From positions 108,225 to 137,027 of the forward strand of contig JH155149.1 of assembly GCA_000226015.1 (NCBI GenBank): a DNA stretch of 28,803 bases, written 5' to 3'. The notes beneath the pieces are model-generated. The model was not told where the DNA came from. It did not search any database and saw only the letters and a list, made by a program, of their open reading frames with translations. Below are positions 19,513 to 28,803 of the stretch, piece after piece; position 1 is the first letter of the stretch, and each line of letters begins with the position of its first letter. This DNA is from Mnemiopsis leidyi (lineage: Eukaryota > Ctenophora > Tentaculata > Lobata > Bolinopsidae). The translations under genes and the position numbers were made by a program.

Positions 19513-22500
19513 AGGTAACGTTACAAAAGTTGTCGTATTGAACTATCATACAGATTAATAAGGTTCACTCAATCAATAGAGAAGAAAGACCCAGAAGCAA
19601 GCTGAAAACGTCTTAAGAAGACAATCTGAGTTTGTGACGCTATTTCAAGACTGCAAGCTCTGAAGTTAGAGCTGACCCTGCGAATTAACGGTGCAACTAA
19701 CTACTTACCAGCTCAAAGTGGTCTAATTAAGATCAGTTCTAGCAAGAACACGGCCGAAATGAAAATCACGGTTTTTAAATCTTATTAACAATTGCCGCGG
19801 CACCTGCTTGAAGTGGCTAAGTGATAAACTTCAGCTGAAGATCATTTATTTGAGATGAGTCAGCTGTATGGTCAACAAACATGCCAGCACATCAAAAAGT
19901 CAAAACTGCGAGGCTGTTAACATGACGTTACAACGTTTCAAATCAAGCAGCGGTCGTTGAGTCTCTCTCTCTCTCTTCATCTCATTGATGAAGTCTGGTA
20001 GATGGATGTGTTTTACTTCACGCTGCAAACAGTAGTGTAGCGGCTTAACGGAAAGTCATCTTAGTACATGTTTAAGTCTTGGTTCGATGATAGATCATAC
20101 TTTTCCCAGTGTTTTCTACTGTTATACGGCGATGTTATAGATTGAAGATGAAGCAATAAATTTAACATTTAAAAAAACACGCGGAATAACAGTTAGTCAA
20201 TTGTCTCGGAAAGCGGCAATTTGCGAGCTGCATATACTTAAAGAGCCGAGCAGATTAATCAACAACCAGCTAACTTAGATTAAGAATCAGAGGCATTATT
20301 TAACTTTAAGTGCGGTAACTGTAGGATCGCACAATTTTGTCGCATAATCACTATCAGACATTTTTACCGCATCATCGGCTTTTTGAACAAGATCGGTACC
20401 GCATATTAAGGAAATGTTACCGCACTGAACTGATGCCACCGCCGAAATCACAAAAAGTCGGGCGTGATAGAAACTTGTCAATGGGAAGTTGTTTTGATGT
20501 TAGCAAGCTTTACGGAGCAGTTCGTGTCCTGATACAACAGAGCTACTATTGTCGATATAACGCAAGCTTGCGATTTTCCATCTGCATGAATTGAGATGGA
20601 ACATGGAAGTCAATAAAAACTTCATAGAAAATAGATACAGTAATAGTGTTTATCGTTCTGCTTCCATAGCTGTTAATCAAAATTTAGAATCACATATCAT
20701 TGGCCGTCTTTGTTCGTAAACCAAGGGTGGAAAGCTGAAAGCGACACTGTTTAATTGTGACACTGACCAGAGTTAATAGCAATGGATAAGATCGGATAAA
20801 GCGGGGAGTTACTGAAGTGTAAAAGGTCCTAATTAACTAGAACTCATTAATATAAACACAATTGCAAACACTATCAATTATAATGAATTCTTAATTATCA
20901 ACACTTTTTCTCAGGGTTTACGCGGGTATAGAATTCATCATTCTCACGATTATTGGATGACTAAATAAGCATACCACAAAGAAAAGAACATTACAAGAAA
21001 AAGAAGCTTCGACCTTTTAACTTTTAGGTTACCATGGTAACGAATAGGAAAGTAAGTAAAATAAAGAGGTTGCATATAAAATGATTCACGATTTATATAA
21101 CTGTGAGATAATAACTTGATCAAATTCCTGGACATTCTAGTTGGAGCAGGTCTGAGTGAAATAAAACTGCAAACTTTACGATATATCCTAAACAGTCCCT
21201 GTTAAAGGTAACAGTCCCTGTTTTCTTCTCTGTTTACCAGAACTTGTTGCCATGGTAACGGTGAACTATGTATATTGTACCAGCCCGGCTTAGCTGTGAC
21301 CAGAGCCGGCCAAGAAAGTATGTGCAATCGTGACGTAATGTGTACACCGAAATGTTGAGGAAAGTTCGAGAAAATTATGCGATAATTTTTGTGGTACAAT
21401 ACACTATTGTGGTACAATACAGTATTTTGTGGTACAATACAATTACACTCTTTTTTTTAGTTCAGTGGGGACCTCTGAGATGTATTACTCTTAAATGTAA
21501 GCTTTTTTGATGGAAATACCAAAATTAGGATGGCGGCAGTCATCCCAAAAAAGATATTCGACGGACTAAATAATTTATTAATTTTAACATCTTCCCTGAA
21601 AATTTTCAGACCTCGAGACGGTTCTCAGTCGATTTTTCGTAAAATTTTAACCCATGGGTATATAAAAGTTGCCAGACTTATAATTACATAGGGGATAATC
21701 CTGTGTCCAAACATAAAGAGCTAAGCGTACAAATTGCAGGTTTTGTAGACATTATCGAGGTCGATGTTAAAGCTTAATATGCTCTTATGTTTTGAAAGCG
21801 ATCTGACCCTGAGGTAGTGAACAAATTGGGGGACGAAATGGGGTAAAAATGGAAACAGGCATCCAAATGATAGGTTTTGTAGATCTCATCAAGATCGACG
21901 TAATAAGCTATGTTAAAATTATATCTAAGGGCCTTTTTTTCTAACGCCAAGATTGTCAAATTTAACCTAGAAACAAGTTAGACCAGTAAAATTAAAATTG
22001 TTTAAAATTGTTTAATCGTTTGTTTAGTAAGAAGTGTTGGAATGAATCCTACTCGGAGTGAAGTCAAGAAGCCCAAAAACCTTATTTGGATCCCTACATG
22101 GTGGCTGGAAGCAGGCGTTTTGCGGCTGATATATTAAATTTTTCCTGAATAATCTCAAATTAATTTCTTTTACACTAGAACATCATACAGTAAACAACCC
22201 TGCTTAATCCTCATATGCAGAGAAAGCAGGATCATAAACATAAGCATTAGAAGATCAAGCACGAATATAAAAAGAGCAAGCTTAAAACAAGATCTTATTA
22301 TAGTAGAAGTGAAATGAGTTGTAACCATAGTTGTGATGGAGTCAATATTGTATCTGCTTGACGTGTAAATAGAGCTGACAATAACATGTATGGAGAAGGC
22401 AGGGAAGCTTCTCAGCTTTTTAAATCCGGATCAACAGAGAAGTGGAGAGAGAGAGAAAGAGAAAGAGAGAGATAGATAGATAACTAGAGCAACTAGCGAG

Positions 22501-23397
22501 CTGCAGCGCGAGTGACCGATCGACAGGAAAATGCTTGCTGATATTTTCGATTTTTGGTTTTTAATATAGTATGTGCCATGATGAGTTTATTTGAGGTCTG
22601 TGGTTTTTTCTGATCCTTGAATCGTCTGTTGTTCAATAGTGGCACAGTGCTTTCAACTGTGTATAATAAGGGATGGTCGAGCCTGCACTAGCAATTTGCT
22701 GGATATTTGCAAAGCAGTGGGTTGTCGAGTGGAATTTCGGTCAATGTCATTGCAATTCCCAAAAATCGACTTTAAGGTATTGAATATTTGAATTATAAGT
22801 CTGTCTCATACAAGATTAAAACTTACGACTGTAAAACTTGCGAATGTAAAACGCAACGTGTTAGCTGTCTATTTTGAAATTAATCAACATATGATCTGAG
22901 GACATGTTGGAGACACTTTATTTTGACTATTATATGTATATAGCCTTACTTGGAAATTTTAACCTTTAATCCTTCATCGTTAGCGATAAATAATCATGTA
23001 AGCTGACCGACTGATTACTGAACTTTTCCTTGTGGTAATGATTGTTGATTGTGTGACATGGCAAATATGATCAGTGACCCACATGATTCCGTTCTAGATT
23101 AAGATAGAGCAGACAATAAGACTGGACAACTGACACAAACATACGGCGTATTGACTACAGCCATAGGCGCAAAAAAGTTTTTTATTCAAAACTGGTAGGT
23201 TGATTTCAGAAATTTTGGACCGAAGTATTTTTCGGTTGAAGGCGATTTTTCTGTGAATTGAATTTGAATTTCGATTGTCAGAAAAATTTCGGTTGGGTCG
23301 ATTTTTAATTAGAGTAGGAATCCTTTATTCTACCGCCGTTCAACTTTTTTGCAGTGGTGGCTACACCGATATAACTCCACATATCTAGTCTGGTCAC
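19513..23397. other. No gene recognised; simple and small direct repeats
   Basis: Contains a CT run at about 19962-19977, a roughly 20-bp direct repeat (TGTGGTACAATAC, three copies) at 21389-21441, a two-copy diverged repeat at 21738-21780 and 21872-21913 (AGGTTTTGTAGA), and a GA/GATA microsatellite at 22441-22483. Short open frames show no recognisable domain. Confidence 0.45.
22441..22483. repeat. GA-rich microsatellite
   Basis: GAGA/GAAA runs pass into three GATA units. Simple sequence with no coding role visible. Confidence 0.85.
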
Positions 23398-23549
23398 CTG
23401 CCGCATGGCTTGAAAACAGGGATAGGCCAGTTGAACTTGGAGACGGTTGGTGAAGTCCGCACCGTGCTTTCAGCTATACAAGACAATCTCTCTAGTAGAG
23501 ATACTTGCTCAAGAGTCAAGAAGTTCAGAGTAGCAGGTCTCCAGCAAGG
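23398..23549 (-). CDS. Possible internal exon, unknown product
   Basis: 152 nt with a strong acceptor (CTTAATTTCTTGCAG) and a fair donor (GCGGCAG-GTGACC). One frame is open throughout (PCWRPATLNFLTLEQVSLLE, then RLSCIAES..., ending FKPCG). No partner exon in phase was identified, and the frame extends left beyond the acceptor. No family recognised. Confidence 0.25.
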
Positions 23550-24958
23550 CTGCAAGAAATTAAGGACTACAAGGATTAAAACATGAACAATACAGCTGAC
23601 GACGATTAACACATGTTTATTGAAAGCTTCTGCAACAACAAACTCGTATCTATTTATGTCTATCAAGTATCAACCCCCCCCCCCCTACAAGAACAACAAT
23701 ACCAGGTCTTTACGAGATAACAAATGATGAAGAGGAACTTCAAGTAAACATATGATTATTGATTATGAAGCAATGAAGATTTTGCAAACGAAAGGAATTG
23801 CTGAAAACGCGTGAAAATGACCGAATCTCTAAGTCAAGGAAATGACAATTGCTTTAATGAATGATTCAATGATAAGATTGGATTGCATCGCTCATCCCTC
23901 ATCATAATTGAGTTCTTTCCATGAATCAGGAGCCGAGATAATACCTCTAAAACTAGTCACGAGACGGAAGAAGCCAAAGTTTGACCTGGAGAACTTAATC
24001 GAGAGATAAAAAGGTACTAGAAAACAAATATTAGAGTATGAGATCCTGTAAATACTTAGCACTAGTTAATCTACTAGTGCTTCCAGAGCAGGAGCGACCT
24101 CTAGCTGCAGATTTAATTATAGAGGGAGACAGGACTTAAACTGGTAGACACTCTAGACGAGCATCAGAACATTAGCGAAAGACAAAATATAATAAGGAAT
24201 GTAATACTAATAAACTTATACCGGCTATGCATGTAAAACTTGTCAATAAATTTTGTGAAGACGAATATGACTGGAATGAATACCATAATGACAGTTTGTT
24301 TTTAACCATATTACCATTAATAACCACATTACTTTCAAGTAAAACGTGGGAAGGTCGGTAGAAACAACAAAAGGAACTTTGTAAGAAGTGAGGAGAAGAG
24401 AGTTAGACACAGTAAAAACAGAATTATATCAAACCTGTTATATGACACTAGCTCCGGGGAGGGGAATTGATCAAGGGAAGATTAAGTACAGTAATTATCA
24501 GGTCTTCTGATCGACTTTTCTCTTGACGAACTGAATTGATGATCGATTTAAGATCTAGGATACAGAAATTTGAATGAAATATAAAATTTAATTTGGTTAC
24601 TACCCGAAAGCCAAACAACAACAAGATTTTTCTGGCGCATGTGAGCTCATTCGAAATACCCTATATCAATACGCCATGTTTTTCTGATCAAGCGCCATTC
24701 GTCAGAAATCACAAAGACTAAGATAAGACTAAGATATCTCAACATTATTTCTAAGTGATATTGTTAAATGTCGAGATATCGCCCTTCAGTCTGCAATAAG
24801 AGAAACTGCTATTGCAACTGACAGATATGAAAATATAAACGGATTCACTAAAAATTTTATCAAAGCTCAACAATTGCGATACTGATAAAGCAATATCTTA
24901 CCAGCAATTCACCACCGGCACCATCCCCACAATTTTCTGACCTTCTCTTCAAAACTAA
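23550..24958. other. No gene recognised
   Basis: AT-rich, with a C12 run at 23674-23685. On the minus strand a strong donor (TTGCTG-GTAAGA, about 24899-24904) follows a short open stretch next to the 31-bp repeat array. It could end an exon but is too short to call. Confidence 0.4.
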
Positions 24959-25270
24959 GTTTCTGCTGATGAAGATATGAGATACATTTCTGTCTGCTGA
25001 TGAAGATATGAGATACATTTGTTTCTGCTGATGAAGATAGGAGATACATTTGTTTCTGCCGATGAAGATAGGAGATACATTTGTTTCTGCTGATGAAGAT
25101 AGGAGATACATTTGTTTCTGCTGATGTAAAGGAGATACATTTGTTTCTGCTGATGTAGATAAGAGATACATTTGTTTCTGCTGATGTAGATAGGAGATAC
25201 ATTTGTTTCTGCTGATGTAGATAGGAGATACATTTGTTTCTGCTGATGTAGAAAAGAGATGCATTTGTTC
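24959..25270. repeat. 31-bp tandem repeat, about 10 copies
   Basis: Unit of the form TTTCTGCTGATG followed by (A/T)AGATAGGAGATACATTTG. Copies carry point changes, and one is two bases short (near 25128). Because 31 is not a multiple of three, the same peptide motifs recur in all three minus-strand frames, which explains the overlapping open frames without any gene. Confidence 0.92.
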
Positions 25271-26357
25271 GAAAGCACTTTAAAATTTTCCGATATCGTT
25301 GTGAGGGAGTAACATCCTAGCGACTATTCCACTGTTATTAGTCTTATTGAGATTATAATATTTAGTTTCATTTTTAAACCCGGAAATAGCATTGCAATGA
25401 AGTGTAAAACTGTCAAGAAAATTTCCGTTTATGTCATAGAATGCAATCTTATAATTGAATATTCACATCTCACATACAATTCGATATCAATAAACAAATC
25501 TAAGTTTACCAGAAAAATTAACTTAGATCAAAGTAAAGATTTTAAACCTAGCCATACAACCTTTATTAGATGTAGTAAGTTTGATCGAAACGCATACAAG
25601 AAACTATAGGAATCGGTATTCGTTGCGTTGTCTAGCATTTGTCTTGTATTGTGAGAGCGATTTTCGATGTTAATGCTTTAATGGAAGATCATTTTGGGGA
25701 GGGATCACAATTCGTTTAATCACGTGATAGCATTGTTCGATGTAGGTAAATGGCCGTACCTCAATTCTCAATCGCTGCACATGATTCGAGAAATTTGTGG
25801 TCCTTTCTAACAAGAATTGCGCCTATGGCAAAAAAGAAAGGATGGAAAAAATAACTTTTTCTATAGTCTATTGGTCGTATCCCTGTCACGGAAAATGTTA
25901 GACAACTCTCCAAGAATACCGTTCTTCGTATTCTTAACATTAACAATCGACTGTGGTTTAACTATACAAAAAAGCAAAAGTGATCTAGAGCAAATATGCG
26001 TGTGTATAAGTTTTAAATTTCTCCCGTTTGAATAAAATCTATAGGTGACATAAGTAAAAACAATATAATGATTATCTTGGAATTCAAAATACAATTGTCA
26101 AAATACCCGACATTATAATACACAGTTTATCCTATATTAGTTTAGATTTGATTGTAGATTGCATATTTCAGTCACTACGGACCCAATTCGAGGGGGGCTT
26201 CTAGCGGACAAATCCAGATTCTTTGAGCGAGACGGTAGGTTTCAGAGATGTTTAAACTACGATTTCAGTACATTGAAATGAAGAGGTCTTCGCCCAACAG
26301 CCATCCCATTTCTTCGCGCTGTTGTCTTGTTACTAACTAAGCCCTACATAAGGCAAC
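25271..26357. other. Intergenic, one MITE end
   Basis: Open frames at 25397-25609 (+) and around 25761-26094 have no recognisable domain. 25676-25736 is a solo MITE end. The 3' UTR of the minus-strand ligase gene should lie left of 26358, but no AATAAA was found close by on that strand. Confidence 0.4.
25676..25736. mobile_element. Solo end of the MITE family
   Basis: Contains TTTTGGGGAGGGATCACAAT and then ATCACGTGATAGC, matching in order the right end of the 13910-14067 element read in reverse (GGGGAGGGGTCACGAAT...ATCACGTGATAGCG). Only one end is recognisable, so it is a truncated copy. Confidence 0.6.
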
Positions 26358-28546
<2,189 letters not shown>

Positions 28547-28586
28547 CTGGTAGAAATTACGTGTTTTTGTGAAATTATTCCGCAGT

Positions 28587-28803
28587 AATCTTATATCTTC
28601 CAAATCTTGCCTAAATCTACGTCGGCGATAATCTTATATCTCCTAAATCTTACCTAAATTTACGTCGGCGATAATCTTATATCTCCTAAATCTTGCCTAA
28701 ATTTACGTCGGCGATAATCTTATATCTCCTAAATCTTGCCTAAATTTACGTCGGCGATAATCTTATATCTCCCAAATCTTACCTAAATTTACGTCGGCGA
28801 TAA
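28587..28803. repeat. 43-bp tandem repeat, at least 5 copies, runs off the edge
   Basis: Units start at 28587, 28630, 28673, 28716 and 28759. Each begins AATCTTATATCT and ends ACGTCGGCGAT, with minor substitutions (CTTGCC/CTTACC). It lies in the RNF121 intron upstream of the exon at 28458-28546 and continues past the right edge. Confidence 0.92.

Noticed and set aside
20296..20594. Opposed open frames of 61 and 85 codons
   Set aside because: The segment has repeated ACCGCA-type motifs that keep frames open on both strands; no domain or splice signals stood out.
24860..25278. Overlapping minus-strand open frames of up to 134 codons rich in Tyr, Leu, Ser and Gln
   Set aside because: They are created by the 31-bp tandem repeat, which keeps all three frames open and repeats the same peptides in each.

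Overview
The window is metazoan nuclear DNA: AT-rich, intron-containing, and full of transposon relics and tandem repeats. No bacterial-style gene packing is seen. I read it as an invertebrate. One gene encodes a macin, an antimicrobial peptide family described in Hydra, leeches and bivalve molluscs, so a cnidarian or lophotrochozoan source fits best. Species cannot be fixed from the sequence. Introns are short (roughly 0.1-0.8 kb in the well-supported genes).

Layout. 1-351 (-) is the broken N-terminal part of a mariner-type transposase running off the left edge. 352-8548 is mostly non-coding, with possible exons (1242-1342 +; 5518-5808 -, containing a 57-bp minisatellite), small palindromic elements and a tRNA-like sequence at 7585-7660 (-). 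8549-9526 (+) is a three-exon secreted F-type-lectin-like gene. 10017-10555 is a non-coding element with long inverted ends. 13166-14262 (+) is a complete three-exon macin gene with a TATA box, a MITE in intron 2 and a downstream poly(A) signal. 15250-19512 holds weakly supported exons on both strands. The best of these is a + strand series ending at 19512, whose large intron contains a non-LTR retrotransposon 3' fragment with a 13-N assembly gap. 19513-26357 is mainly non-coding with several tandem repeats. 26358 to beyond the right edge (-) carries the C-terminal five exons of an RNF121/RNF175-type membrane RING E3 ubiquitin ligase.

Functional theme. Two secreted innate-immunity-type proteins (lectin-like and macin) lie about 3.6 kb apart on the same strand. 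The ligase gene is a housekeeping-type gene of the secretory pathway. Its most unusual feature is an 82-bp tandem repeat, four copies, that spans an intron/exon boundary and so presents four copies of the same 3' splice site.

Exon calls rest on reading frames, splice-site dinucleotides, phase agreement and remembered family motifs. No alignment or database search was run.
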